A DNA stretch of 64,000 nt, taken from positions 2,294,001-2,358,000 of the forward strand of contig NZ_CP182947.1 in assembly GCF_048320135.1 (NCBI RefSeq), in the 5' to 3' direction. Made by a program: the position numbers and the translations under genes. Positions 1 through 8,467 of this stretch are shown one piece after another (the first letter of the stretch is position 1; each line of letters begins with the position of its first letter). The stretch is from Ideonella_A sakaiensis_A. Lineage in GTDB: Bacteria; Pseudomonadota; Gammaproteobacteria; Burkholderiales; Burkholderiaceae_C. The notes beneath the pieces are model-generated. The model saw nothing but the letters and a program-made list of their open reading frames with translations, did not search any database and had not been told where the DNA came from.

Positions 1-1020
1 CATCTCGGTGACCCAGTAGCGCAGGCTGTCGGTGACCATCTGCAGCACCCGCGGGTGGCTCAGGTTGACGGTATTGCCGGTGCCGGTATCGTTGATGTAG
101 TAACGCGGCTGGTCGGGCATCAGCCGGTAATAACTCGCGTTGTCGATGCCCTTGAACGAGATCGTCGGGCCGAGTTCGTTGCCTTCCGGCGTGTGGTTGT
201 AGACGACGTCGAGGATCACCTCGAGGCCATTCGCATGGAAGCGGTCGACCATGTGCTTGAACTCGTCGATCGACGGCTCGCATTGGTAACGCGGATCGAG
301 CGCGAAGAAGCCGATCGTGTCGTAGCCCCAGAAATTGGTCAGCCCCTTCTCGAGCATGAACGACTGGTTCAGGAACATCTGCACTGGCAGCAGCTCGACG
401 CTGGTCACACCGAGTTCGCGAATGTGGCGCAGCACCTCGTCGTGCGCCAGTCCGGCAAAGGTGCCGCGCAGGTGTTCGGGCAGCGCCGGATGCCGCTTCG
501 TGAAGCCGCGAACATGGGTTTCGTAGAGCACCGTGCGGTCCCACGGCACCCGTACGTCACGCGGCTGCGTCCATTTGAAATGCGAGTCGACGACGACACA
601 TTTCGGCACCAGGTGAGCGCTGTCGCGCTTGTCGAAACTGAGGTCGCCATCGGCATGGCCGACCTCGTAACCGAACAGCTCCGGTCCCCACTTCAACTCG
701 CCGACATGCGCCTTCGCATACGGATCGAGCAGCAGCTTGTTCGGATTGAAACGGTGCCCCTTTTCAGGCTCGTACGGTCCATGCACGCGGTAGCCGTAGC
801 GGGTACCGGGCTTCAGCCCCGGGATGAATCCGTGCCAGACCTCGTCGGTATATTCCGGCAGCTTGACCCGGGCGATTTCACGTTCGCCGGCATCGTCGAA
901 GATGCAGACCTCGACGCAGGTCGCATTCGCCGAAAACAGCGCGAAATTGACGCCGCCGTTCATCGGCGTGGCACCGCGCGTATGGGAGCTGCCTTCTTCC
1001 AGTGATTCCGGTTCGAACAT
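1..1020 (-). CDS. glgX: glycogen debranching enzyme GlgX, N-terminal 340 residues (cut by left edge)
   Basis: Encodes the start of a GH13 isoamylase-type glycogen debranching enzyme, which hydrolyses alpha-1,6 branches of limit dextrins in the cytoplasm. The N-terminal residues (MFEPESLEEGSSHTRGATP) lead into a CBM48-like beta domain (GGVNFALFSANAT), then the GH13 barrel with WGYDTIGFFALDPRY and the conserved DVVYNHTPEGNELGPT motif. The reading ends at DSLRYWVTEM, just before the expected catalytic aspartate region, so the catalytic half lies outside. The start is the first ATG matching the family. It has no obvious Shine-Dalgarno sequence, but a CACAAT -10-like box lies 30 nt upstream. Divergent from the flavoprotein gene at 1188. 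Confidence 0.93.
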   Translation of the reverse strand, partial: MFEPESLEEGSSHTRGATPMNGGVNFALFSANATCVEVCIFDDAGEREIARVKLPEYTDEVWHGFIPGLKPGTRYGYRVHGPYEPEKGHRFNPNKLLLDPYAKAHVGELKWGPELFGYEVGHADGDLSFDKRDSAHLVPKCVVVDSHFKWTQPRDVRVPWDRTVLYETHVRGFTKRHPALPEHLRGTFAGLAHDEVLRHIRELGVTSVELLPVQMFLNQSFMLEKGLTNFWGYDTIGFFALDPRYQCEPSIDEFKHMVDRFHANGLEVILDVVYNHTPEGNELGPTISFKGIDNASYYRLMPDQPRYYINDTGTGNTVNLSHPRVLQMVTDSLRYWVTEM

Positions 1021-1049
1021 GAGGTGGGCGGGTGGTTGGGGGAGCGTGC

Positions 1050-1058
1050 ATTGTGCCG
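1050..1058 (-). promoter_or_regulatory. -10-like element CGGCACAAT upstream of glgX
   Basis: Read on the minus strand this is CGGCACAAT, 30 nt before the glgX ATG. The same 9-mer occurs at 20892 and 21983 and, inverted, at 20883-20875. With upstream context, the 14-mer CGAATCGGCACAAT is identical here (minus) and at 20887-20900 (plus). No convincing -35 box was found. Promoter function is inferred. Confidence 0.45.
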
Positions 1059-1187
1059 ATTCGAATGGCCCCAGCGTTGACCCGGTTGCTGGGCGTTTGG
1101 TTCCGCCGCTGCAGCAGCTGCCGAAGCACGCTGTCAGCGGCGCAGGCCGGGCGTATGCTCGGTGCCATTGCGATCAGGAGCCAAGCC

Positions 1188-2576
1188 ATGCCAACCGCAG
1201 AAGAAACCTTCGATGCAATCATCATCGGCGCCGGCCAGGCCGGGCCGTCGATCGCGGCGCGCTGCAGCAAGCAAGGCCTGCGCACCGCGGTGATCGAGCG
1301 CCATGATTTCGGCGGCACCTGCGTCAATGTCGGCTGCACGCCGACCAAGACCTGGGTCGCCAGTGCACGCGCGATCCACCTGGCCCGCCGCGGTGGCGAA
1401 TTCGGCTTCGATGTCGGCAGCTTGCGCGTCGACATGGGACGCATCAAGGCGCGCAAGGACGACATCGTCGACAAGTCGCGGACCGGCGTCGAGTCCTGGA
1501 TGCGCCAGCTCGACAATACCGAGGTGATCGTCGGCAATGCCAAGTTTGTCGCCCCTGGCGTGATCGAGGTCGCGGATCGGCGGCTGAAGGCGCCGAAGAT
1601 CTTCCTCAATGTCGGCGGCCGCGCGGTGCGGCCCGACCTGCCCGGCATCGACGACGTCGAGACGCTGGACAACGTGTCGATCCTCAGGCTCGACGAGGTG
1701 CCGGAGCATCTGGCGATCGTCGGTGGCAGCTACATCGGGCTGGAATTCGCGCAGATGATGCGCCGCTTCGGCGCGGAGGTCACGGTGATCGAGCAGTCCG
1801 ACCGCCTGCTCGGACGCGAGGATCAGGACATCTCGGACGGCATCCGCGAGATCCTCGAGGCCGAAGGCATTCGCTTCGAGCTTGGCGCCAAATGCCTGTC
1901 GCTGGCGCGCAAGGGCAAGCTGATCGAGGTCGGCGCGCAGTGTGGCGAGCAGGCGAAGCCGGTCGTCGCCAGCCACGTGCTGCTCGCCGTCGGCCGGCGT
2001 CCGAATACCGACGGCCTCGGGCTCGACAAGGCCGGCATCGAGACCGACGACAAGGGCTACATCACCGTCGACGACCAGTGCCGCACCAGCGCCGAAGGCG
2101 TCTGGGCGGTCGGTGATTGCAACGGCCGCGGCGCCTTCACCCACACCTCGTACAACGACCACGAAATCGTCGTCGCCAACCTGTTCGACAACGACCCGCG
2201 CCGGCTGTCGGACCGCATCCCCTGTTATGCGCTGTTCATCGATCCGCCACTCGGTCGGGTCGGCATCAACGAGGCGCAGGCACGCGACGGCGGCAAGAAG
2301 GTGTTGCAGGCGACGCTGCCGATGCAGCGCGTCGGCCGCGCCCGCGAAAAAAGCGAGACGCAGGGGATGATGAAAGTGCTGGTCGATGCCGACAGCAAGA
2401 AACTGCTTGGTGCGGCGATCCTCGGCCTGAACGGCGACGAGGTCGTGCATTCGCTGCTCGACGTGATGAATGCCGGCCGGCCGTACACCGCGATCTCGCG
2501 GGCGATGCACATCCATCCAACGGTCACCGAACTGGTGCCGACGCTGCTGCAGCAACTCGAGCCGCTCGGCGACTGA
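1188..2576 (+). CDS. FAD-dependent pyridine nucleotide-disulfide oxidoreductase (mercuric reductase / dihydrolipoamide dehydrogenase-like)
   Basis: 462 residues, class I disulfide oxidoreductase. The N-terminal FAD-binding motif GAGQAG (14-19) is followed by the redox-active disulfide GGTCVNVGC (Cys45, Cys50). An NAD(P)-binding Rossmann motif GGSYIGLEFA lies near the middle, the second FAD contact is TSAEGVWAVGDCNG, and the dimerisation domain ends with HIHPTVTELVP, carrying the conserved His and Glu of the partner active site. The N-terminal heavy-metal domain and C-terminal vicinal cysteines of MerA are absent, so a general disulfide reductase is likelier; the substrate is unknown. The start at 1188 is preferred for its CAGGAG Shine-Dalgarno 7 nt upstream; in-frame starts further up lack family similarity. 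Likely co-transcribed with the gene at 2588 (11 nt gap). Confidence 0.85.
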   Translation: MPTAEETFDAIIIGAGQAGPSIAARCSKQGLRTAVIERHDFGGTCVNVGCTPTKTWVASARAIHLARRGGEFGFDVGSLRVDMGRIKARKDDIVDKSRTGVESWMRQLDNTEVIVGNAKFVAPGVIEVADRRLKAPKIFLNVGGRAVRPDLPGIDDVETLDNVSILRLDEVPEHLAIVGGSYIGLEFAQMMRRFGAEVTVIEQSDRLLGREDQDISDGIREILEAEGIRFELGAKCLSLARKGKLIEVGAQCGEQAKPVVASHVLLAVGRRPNTDGLGLDKAGIETDDKGYITVDDQCRTSAEGVWAVGDCNGRGAFTHTSYNDHEIVVANLFDNDPRRLSDRIPCYALFIDPPLGRVGINEAQARDGGKKVLQATLPMQRVGRAREKSETQGMMKVLVDADSKKLLGAAILGLNGDEVVHSLLDVMNAGRPYTAISRAMHIHPTVTELVPTLLQQLEPLGD

Positions 2577-2587
2577 CGATCCCCACG

Positions 2588-3580
2588 ATGGCACTTTTTT
2601 CGGTTCTCGATCTCTCGCCGATCACTCAGGGCAGCACCGCTGCGCAGTCGTTCCGCAACTCGCTGGATCTCGCGCAGCATGTCGAGCGCTGGGGTTTCAA
2701 CCGCTACTGGCTGGCCGAACACCATGGCATGCCCGGCATCGCCAGTGCGGCAACCGCGGTGCTGATCGGCCATGTGGCCGGCGGCACCTCGACGATCCGC
2801 GTCGGCGCCGGCGGCATCATGCTGCCGAACCATTCGCCGCTGGTAATTGCCGAGCAGTTCGGCACGCTCGAATCGTTGTATCCGGGCCGCATCGACCTCG
2901 GCCTCGGCCGCGCACCGGGTTCGGATCCGACCACCGCGCGGGCGTTGCGGCGCAACCTGACATCGGACACCGACGAATTTCCGCGCGACGTCGTCGAGCT
3001 GGCCGATTTTTTCTCCGACGAGCCGCGGCAGAGCGTTCGCGCGGTGCCGGGCACCGGCTTGAAGGTGCCGCTGTGGATCCTCGGATCGAGCCTGTTCGGC
3101 GCGCAACTGGCGGCGGCACTCGGCTTGCCGTTTGCGTTTGCATCGCACTTCGCGCCGCAGCAGATGATGCAGGCGATCGAGTTGTACCGGCAGCAGTTCC
3201 GGCCGTCGCGCGAACGCGCCAAGCCCTATGTGATGCTCGGCTTCAATGTCTTCGCCGCCGACAGCGACGACGAGGCCGCATTTCGCGCGACCTCATGGCA
3301 GCAGGCCTTCGTCAACCTGCGCAGCGGCCGGCCGTCGACACTGCCGCCACCGGTCGAGGGTTATCTCGACAGTGTCGGCCCGCAGCAGCGAATGCTGCTC
3401 GATTCGGTGCTGTCGTGTTCGGCAATCGGCGCCGCACCGGCGATCGACGCGGCCATCAGGCGGTTCATCGAGCGCACCGGCGCCGACGAACTGATGATCA
3501 CCTCGCAGATCTTCGACCACGCGGCCCGGCTGCGCTCATACCAGATCGTTGCCGAGACGATGATCGCTGCGCGCCGTTAA
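2588..3580 (+). CDS. LLM class flavin-dependent oxidoreductase (luciferase-like monooxygenase)
   Basis: 330 residues of the bacterial luciferase-like (LLM) superfamily, TIM-barrel enzymes using FMN or F420; in proteobacteria normally FMN-linked. The N-terminal FSVLDLSPITQG and RYWLAEHHGMPGIASAA segments, the strand VGAGGIMLPNHSPLVIAEQFGTLESLYPGRIDLGLGRAPG, and the C-terminal TGADELMITSQIFDH are characteristic of the subgroup annotated MsnO8/alkanal monooxygenase alpha-like. No substrate can be assigned. It follows the disulfide reductase by 11 nt, suggesting an operon. Its stop TAA overlaps the stop of the convergent phosphatase gene within a single TTAA. Confidence 0.88.
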   Translation: MALFSVLDLSPITQGSTAAQSFRNSLDLAQHVERWGFNRYWLAEHHGMPGIASAATAVLIGHVAGGTSTIRVGAGGIMLPNHSPLVIAEQFGTLESLYPGRIDLGLGRAPGSDPTTARALRRNLTSDTDEFPRDVVELADFFSDEPRQSVRAVPGTGLKVPLWILGSSLFGAQLAAALGLPFAFASHFAPQQMMQAIELYRQQFRPSRERAKPYVMLGFNVFAADSDDEAAFRATSWQQAFVNLRSGRPSTLPPPVEGYLDSVGPQQRMLLDSVLSCSAIGAAPAIDAAIRRFIERTGADELMITSQIFDHAARLRSYQIVAETMIAARR

Positions 3581-4056
3581 GCCAGATCGAGCGTTGCGTG
3601 CAGCGGTGCGGCGGCGCCGACATCGGCCCATGAGGCCACGTCAAACCGCAGCTCGACGACCGCACAGGGCGGCAATGCGACGATGGTCCTCGACCAGCGG
3701 TGAGCGAGGTCGGTGAATTCCGGGTTGTGACCGAACAGCATCACCTGCTGCAATTCGGCGGACAAGCCTGCGATCACCGACAGCAACTGGCCGGTGCTGC
3801 TCGCATACAAAGGCTCCTCGGTGCGGATACGTTCCAGCGGATAGCCCAGTTCGCCGGCCATCAGCCTTGCCGTCGTCAATGCCCGCAAGGCCGGACTCGA
3901 GACGATCAGATCCGGTGTCACGCGGCGCGCCGCGAGTCGCGCGCCCATCGCCGAAGCATCGCGCTGACCCCGCTCGGTCAGCGGCCGCTCGCGGTCGGAC
4001 GCCACCATGTCGCCATGCCCCGCCTGCGCATGCCGGATCAGAAAGAGTTTTTTCAT
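3577..4056 (-). CDS. sixA: SixA-type phosphohistidine phosphatase (histidine phosphatase superfamily)
   Basis: 159 residues. The catalytic RHA motif lies at 8-10 (FLIRHAQAG), followed by ERPLTERGQRDA, the VSSPALRALTTA segment with the second conserved arginine, and FGHNPEFTDL carrying the second catalytic histidine. The compact single-domain length and the lack of the long insertions of acid phosphatases fit SixA, which dephosphorylates histidine on HPt or PTSNtr proteins. The ATG at 4056 puts RHA at the standard distance; an upstream in-frame ATG would add unrelated residues. Convergent with the LLM oxidoreductase, sharing a TTAA stop overlap, and 25 nt downstream of the Lrp regulator on the same strand. 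Confidence 0.85.
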   Translation of the reverse strand: MKKLFLIRHAQAGHGDMVASDRERPLTERGQRDASAMGARLAARRVTPDLIVSSPALRALTTARLMAGELGYPLERIRTEEPLYASSTGQLLSVIAGLSAELQQVMLFGHNPEFTDLAHRWSRTIVALPPCAVVELRFDVASWADVGAAAPLHATLDLA

Positions 4057-4081
4057 CGCGAATGCTCCGTACGGCTGCGCC

Positions 4082-4603
4082 TCAACGGGCACGCCCCGGC
4101 AAATGACCGAGCGGCAGCGCCGCACCGGCCTTGACCTCGCCGAGCGAAAAGCTGGTGTGGATGTCCTTGACGTTCGGCAGGTTCAGCAAGGTCTTCACCG
4201 AAAACTGCGAAAACTGCTCCAGATCGGTCACCATCACCTGCAGTTCGAAGGTGCCGGCACCGGAAATGTAGTGACACGAGATCACCTCGGGCAAGGCGCG
4301 CAGCGCCTGTTCGAGGCCGCGGGTCGACTCGCCGTTGTTGCGGTCGGCATCGACGCGGACGAAGGCGAGCACGTCGAGGCCAAGCTTGCGCCGGTTCAGT
4401 TCGGCGCGGTAGCCGACGATGTAGCCCTGCGCTTCCAGCCAGCGCACGCGCCGCCAGGTCGGCGCAGCCGACAGGCCGATCCGCTGGGCGAGCTCGGCAT
4501 TGCTCAGCCGCGCGTCGCGTTGCAGTTCCTCGAGGATCAGCACGTCGTAGCGGTCGAGGCCCGTGCCATGGCGAGCGGCTGTTGTGGTCTCGGCGTTGGT
4601 CAA
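4082..4603 (-). CDS. Lrp/AsnC family transcriptional regulator
   Basis: 173 residues. An N-terminal winged helix-turn-helix (LDRYDVLILEELQRDARLSNAELAQRIGLSAAPTWRRVRWLEAQG) is followed by an AsnC/RAM ligand-binding domain (VLAFVRVDADRN, EVISCHYISGAGTFELQVMV, LLNLPNVKDIHTSFSLGEVK). Such regulators sense amino acids or 2-oxo acids. It is divergent from the indolepyruvate:ferredoxin oxidoreductase gene with 159 bp between starts, a recurrent arrangement that suggests it controls that gene. The start codon is TTG, with AAAGGG 7 nt upstream; no in-frame ATG or GTG would keep the helix-turn-helix intact. The start and Shine-Dalgarno lie inside an inverted repeat. Confidence 0.9.
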   Translation of the reverse strand: MTNAETTTAARHGTGLDRYDVLILEELQRDARLSNAELAQRIGLSAAPTWRRVRWLEAQGYIVGYRAELNRRKLGLDVLAFVRVDADRNNGESTRGLEQALRALPEVISCHYISGAGTFELQVMVTDLEQFSQFSVKTLLNLPNVKDIHTSFSLGEVKAGAALPLGHLPGRAR

Positions 4604-4615
4604 GGGTTTACCCTT
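4602..4615. promoter_or_regulatory. inverted repeat covering the start codon and ribosome-binding site of the Lrp gene
   Basis: AAGGGTTTACCCTT is a perfect palindromic element (6-bp arms, 2-bp centre). On the regulator mRNA it would fold as AAGGG-UAAA-CCCUU, pairing the Shine-Dalgarno AAGGG with the bases next to and including the TTG start. It could act as a DNA operator or a weak translational hairpin. Function is inferred only. Confidence 0.4.
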
Positions 4616-4762
4616 TGATTGGTCGATTCAGCAACATTTTATCCAGCAAGCGGTCTACCGACGAAAGAATCTTGCCGCAACGGCGTCTGGCAGCGCAAAG
4701 AAAGAAAAGACTCACTTCGTCGCTTTGCCTAAACTGTCTGCTCCCCCAGGAGACACAGCCCG

Positions 4763-7700
4763 ATGAACGCACCGCTGCCAGAAGCCATCCGCAAAGCACT
4801 CGAATCGGTCACGATCGACGACAAATACAGCCTTGAACACGGTCGCGCATTCATGAGCGGCGTGCAAGCTCTGGTGCGCCTGCCGATGCTGCAGAAAAAG
4901 CGCGACGCGATTGCCGGGCTGGATACCGGCGGCTTCATCAGCGGCTACCGCGGTTCGCCGCTCGGGGGTTACGACCAGGCGCTGTGGCAGGCGAAAAAAC
5001 ACCTGGCGGCACAGAACATCGTGTTCCAGCCCGGCGTCAACGAGGAACTGGCCGCGACCGCCGTCTGGGGCACGCAGCAGCTCGATCTGTACCCGCAGAG
5101 CAAGAAGGTCGACGGCGTGTTCGGCATCTGGTACGGCAAGGGGCCCGGCGTCGACCGCTGCTCCGACGTCTTCAAACATGCCAACATGGCCGGCACAGCC
5201 AAGCACGGTGGCGTGATCGCGCTGGCCGGTGACGACCACATCGCGAAGAGCAGCACCGCAGCGCACCAGAGCGACCACATCTTCAAGGCCTGCGGGCTGC
5301 CGGTATTTTTCCCGTCGAGCGTGCAGGACATCCTCGACATGGGTTTGCATGCCTTTGCGATGAGCCGCTTTGCCGGCGTCTGGTCCGGCATGAAGACGAT
5401 CCAGGAAATCGTCGAATCGGCAAGCAGCGTCTCGATCGATCCGGACCGCGTGCAGATCGTGTTGCCGGAGGACTTTGCGATGCCGGCCGGTGGCCTGCAC
5501 ATCCGCTGGCCCGATGCGCCGCTCGAGCAGGAAGCGCGGCTGATGAACCACAAGTGGTATGCGGCGCTCGCCTATGTGCGCGCGAACAAGCTGAACCACA
5601 ACGTGATCGCCGGGCCGAACGACCGCTTCGGCTTGATCGCCAGTGGCAAGGCCTACAACGATACGCGGCAGGCACTGCACGACCTCGGCCTCGACGACGA
5701 TTCATGCCGGACGCTCGGTATCCGGCTGCACAAGGTCAATGTCGTCTGGCCGCTCGAGGCAACGATCACGCGCGACTTCGCCGCCGGGCTGCAGGAAATC
5801 CTCGTCGTCGAGGAAAAGCGCCAGGTGATCGAGTACCAGCTGAAGGAAGAGCTCTACAACTGGCGCGCCGACGTGCGGCCGACGGTGCTCGGCAAGTTCG
5901 ACGAGGTCGAAGGCGACGAATCGGGCGGCGAGTGGTCGCAGCCGAATCCGAGCGGCAACTGGCTGCTGCGTGCGCAGGCCGACCTGACGCCGGCGCTGAT
6001 CGCACGGGCGATCGCGAAGCGGCTGAAAAAGCTCGGTGTCGATGCCGATACCGCAGCGCGGATCGATGCGCGGATCGCCTTGCTCGACGCGAAGCAGCGC
6101 AGCTCGCAGACCTTGAACCTCGGCACCAACGCTGCAGCCGGCGAACGCACGCCGTGGTTCTGCAGCGGCTGCCCGCACAACACCAGCACCAAGGTGCCGG
6201 AAGGTTCACGCGCGGTGGCCGGCATCGGCTGCCACTACATGGCGGTCTGGATGGACCGCAGCACCGTCACCTTCAGCCAGATGGGCGGTGAAGGCGTCAG
6301 CTGGATCGGTCAGGCGCCGTTCACGACCGACCAGCACATCTTCGCGAACCTCGGCGACGGCACCTATTACCACTCGGGGCTGCTCGCGGTCCGGCAGAGC
6401 ATCGCTGCCGGCGTCAACATCACCTACAAGATCCTGTTCAACGATGCGGTCGCGATGACCGGCGGCCAGCCGGTCGACGGCACGATGCGGGTGCCGGAGA
6501 TGACCCGCGAACTCGATGCCGAAGGCGCAAAGAAGATCGTCGTCGTCACCGACGAGCCGGAAAAATACGACAGCGTCAAATCGCGCCTCGCCGCCGGCGT
6601 CACCATCCATCACCGCGACGACCTCGACGCGATCCAGAAGCAGCTGCGCGAATTGCCCGGCTGCAGCGTGATCATCTATGACCAGACCTGCGCGACCGAA
6701 AAGCGCCGTCGCCGCAAGCGGGGCACGATGGTCGAGCCGGCAAAACGGGTCGTCATCAACGAGCTGGTCTGCGAAGGCTGCGGCGACTGCTCCGAACAGA
6801 GCAATTGCCTGAGCGTCGAGCCGGTCGAGACCGAATTCGGCCGCAAACGGCAGATCAACCAGAACAGCTGCAACAAGGACTATTCCTGCCTGAAGGGTTT
6901 CTGCCCGAGCTTTGTCACCGTCGAGGGCGGCGAGCTGAAGACGAAGAACAAGAAGAAGGCCAGCGCCCGACCCGACCCGTTCAGCCTGCCGGCGATTGCC
7001 GAACCGACGCTGCCGCTGGCCGAAAAGCCCTGGGGCATCGTAGTCGCCGGCGTCGGCGGCACCGGCGTGATCACGATCGGCCAGTTGCTCGGCATGGCCG
7101 CGCACCTCGAAGGCAAGGGCATCGTCACACAGGACGCGGCCGGTCTGGCGCAAAAAGGCGGCGCCACCTGGAGCCACATCCAGATCGCGAACCGGCCCGA
7201 TGCGATCCAGACCACCAAGGTCGGCACCGCCGAGGCCGACCTGGTGATCGCCTGCGACCCGATCGTTGCCGCGAATCCGGCGACGCTGGCGGTGATGCGT
7301 GAACAGCGCACCTACATCGCGCTGAACAGCCACAGCACGCCGACGGCGGCCTTCGTGCACAACCCCGACTGGCAATCTCCGGCCGGCGAATGTGAAAACC
7401 TGCTGAGCAGGGCGGTCGGCGCCGAGCATGTCGGCCGCTTCGACGCCGAACAGATCGCTGTCGCACTGCTCGGCGATTCGCTCTATACCAACCCATTGCT
7501 GCTCGGTTATGCGTGGCAGAAAGGCAAGCTGCCGCTGAGCCTGGCGGCGCTGATGCGCGCGATCGAGCTGAATGGCGTGCAGATCGACAACAACAAGGCG
7601 GCCTTCGCCTGGGGCCGCCGTGCCGCGATCGACCTTGCCGAGGTGCAGCAGCAGGCACGTGCCGCCGGCAGCACCGAGAAGGTCGTGCAGATCGTCCGCA

Positions 7701-8350
7701 AGCCGGGCCTCGAGCAGATGATCGCGACCCGGGTCGAATTCCTGACCGATTACCAGGATGCGGCATACGCAGCGAGCTACCGCAGCTTCGTCGACAAGGT
7801 GCGCGCCGCGGAGGCCCCACTTGGCAGCGACAAGCTGAGCGAGGCGGTGGCCCGTTACCTGTTCAAGCTGATGGCCTACAAGGATGAATACGAGGTCGCG
7901 CGGCTGCACACCGACCGCCGATTCGTCGAGCGCATCGCCGAGCAGTTCGACGGCGACTACAAACTCGTGCACCACCTCGCGCCGCCGCTGCTCGGCAAGA
8001 CCAATGCGCAGGGCGAGCCGGTCAAGCAGGCGTTCGGCCCGTGGATGCGCAGTGCCTTCGGCGTGCTGGCGAAGATGAAAGGCCTGCGCGGCGGGCCGCT
8101 CGACATCTTCGGCCGCACCGAGGAGCGCCGCACCGAGCGGGCGCTGATCGACGAATACCGGCAGACGATCGACGAACTGCTGCAGTCGCTGGACGCGGCC
8201 AATCTGGCCGCCGCGCTCGAGATCGCGCGACTGCCGGAGCAGATCCGCGGTTACGGCCACGTGAAGGCGCGGCATCTGGCGGCGGTGCGGCCGAAATGGG
8301 CGGCGCTGATGCAGCAATGGCGGCAGCCGGCGCAGCAGCAGGCGGCTTGA
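4763..8350 (+). CDS. indolepyruvate:ferredoxin oxidoreductase, fused alpha-gamma type
   Basis: 1195 residues. Oxidatively decarboxylates aryl (indole-, phenyl-) pyruvates to acyl-CoA with ferredoxin as acceptor, in aromatic amino acid degradation. It begins with a pyruvate-oxidoreductase-type domain (FISGYRGSPLGGYDQAL; NEELAATAVWGTQQ). A TPP-binding region follows (FCSGCPHNTSTKVPEGS, FANLGDGTYYHSG, ILFNDAVAMTGGQP). A ferredoxin-like cluster segment spans about residues 668-712 (CEGCGDCSEQSNC and later cysteines). The gamma domain starts near 762 (GVGGTGVITIGQLLGMAAH). In archaea these parts are separate IorA and IorB chains; the fused form is common in proteobacteria. A strong AGGAGA lies upstream of the ATG. 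Divergent from the Lrp regulator. Confidence 0.93.
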   Translation: MNAPLPEAIRKALESVTIDDKYSLEHGRAFMSGVQALVRLPMLQKKRDAIAGLDTGGFISGYRGSPLGGYDQALWQAKKHLAAQNIVFQPGVNEELAATAVWGTQQLDLYPQSKKVDGVFGIWYGKGPGVDRCSDVFKHANMAGTAKHGGVIALAGDDHIAKSSTAAHQSDHIFKACGLPVFFPSSVQDILDMGLHAFAMSRFAGVWSGMKTIQEIVESASSVSIDPDRVQIVLPEDFAMPAGGLHIRWPDAPLEQEARLMNHKWYAALAYVRANKLNHNVIAGPNDRFGLIASGKAYNDTRQALHDLGLDDDSCRTLGIRLHKVNVVWPLEATITRDFAAGLQEILVVEEKRQVIEYQLKEELYNWRADVRPTVLGKFDEVEGDESGGEWSQPNPSGNWLLRAQADLTPALIARAIAKRLKKLGVDADTAARIDARIALLDAKQRSSQTLNLGTNAAAGERTPWFCSGCPHNTSTKVPEGSRAVAGIGCHYMAVWMDRSTVTFSQMGGEGVSWIGQAPFTTDQHIFANLGDGTYYHSGLLAVRQSIAAGVNITYKILFNDAVAMTGGQPVDGTMRVPEMTRELDAEGAKKIVVVTDEPEKYDSVKSRLAAGVTIHHRDDLDAIQKQLRELPGCSVIIYDQTCATEKRRRRKRGTMVEPAKRVVINELVCEGCGDCSEQSNCLSVEPVETEFGRKRQINQNSCNKDYSCLKGFCPSFVTVEGGELKTKNKKKASARPDPFSLPAIAEPTLPLAEKPWGIVVAGVGGTGVITIGQLLGMAAHLEGKGIVTQDAAGLAQKGGATWSHIQIANRPDAIQTTKVGTAEADLVIACDPIVAANPATLAVMREQRTYIALNSHSTPTAAFVHNPDWQSPAGECENLLSRAVGAEHVGRFDAEQIAVALLGDSLYTNPLLLGYAWQKGKLPLSLAALMRAIELNGVQIDNNKAAFAWGRRAAIDLAEVQQQARAAGSTEKVVQIVRKPGLEQMIATRVEFLTDYQDAAYAASYRSFVDKVRAAEAPLGSDKLSEAVARYLFKLMAYKDEYEVARLHTDRRFVERIAEQFDGDYKLVHHLAPPLLGKTNAQGEPVKQAFGPWMRSAFGVLAKMKGLRGGPLDIFGRTEERRTERALIDEYRQTIDELLQSLDAANLAAALEIARLPEQIRGYGHVKARHLAAVRPKWAALMQQWRQPAQQQAA

Positions 8351-8353
8351 GCA

Positions 8354-8378
8354 TGGGTCGGCCCGGAGGCCGCCCATC
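8354..8378. terminator. GC-rich hairpin after the indolepyruvate oxidoreductase gene
   Basis: ATGGG-T-CGGCC and GGCCG-CCCAT pair with one bulged T around a CGGA loop, starting 4 nt after the stop codon. There is no T-run, so intrinsic termination is doubtful. It may instead block exonucleases or mark a Rho-dependent end. Confidence 0.3.
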
Positions 8379-8467
8379 TCCCCGCGTCGGTTGCAGATTT
8401 GGCCAGATGTAAGAATGGGTCGTTTTCCCCGACTTGACGGGGACCCCGTCCGCTTTACCTGATCCCG

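Noticed and set aside
1188..2576. Mercuric reductase merA
   Set aside because: The N-terminal heavy-metal domain and C-terminal vicinal cysteines are absent and no mer genes are near.
1134..2594. 486-codon minus-strand frame opposite the disulfide reductase
   Set aside because: The plus-strand product has both redox cysteines and all cofactor motifs; the minus frame has none.
8354..8378. Intrinsic terminator after the indolepyruvate oxidoreductase
   Set aside because: Stem is good but no T-run follows; kept only as a low-confidence hairpin.
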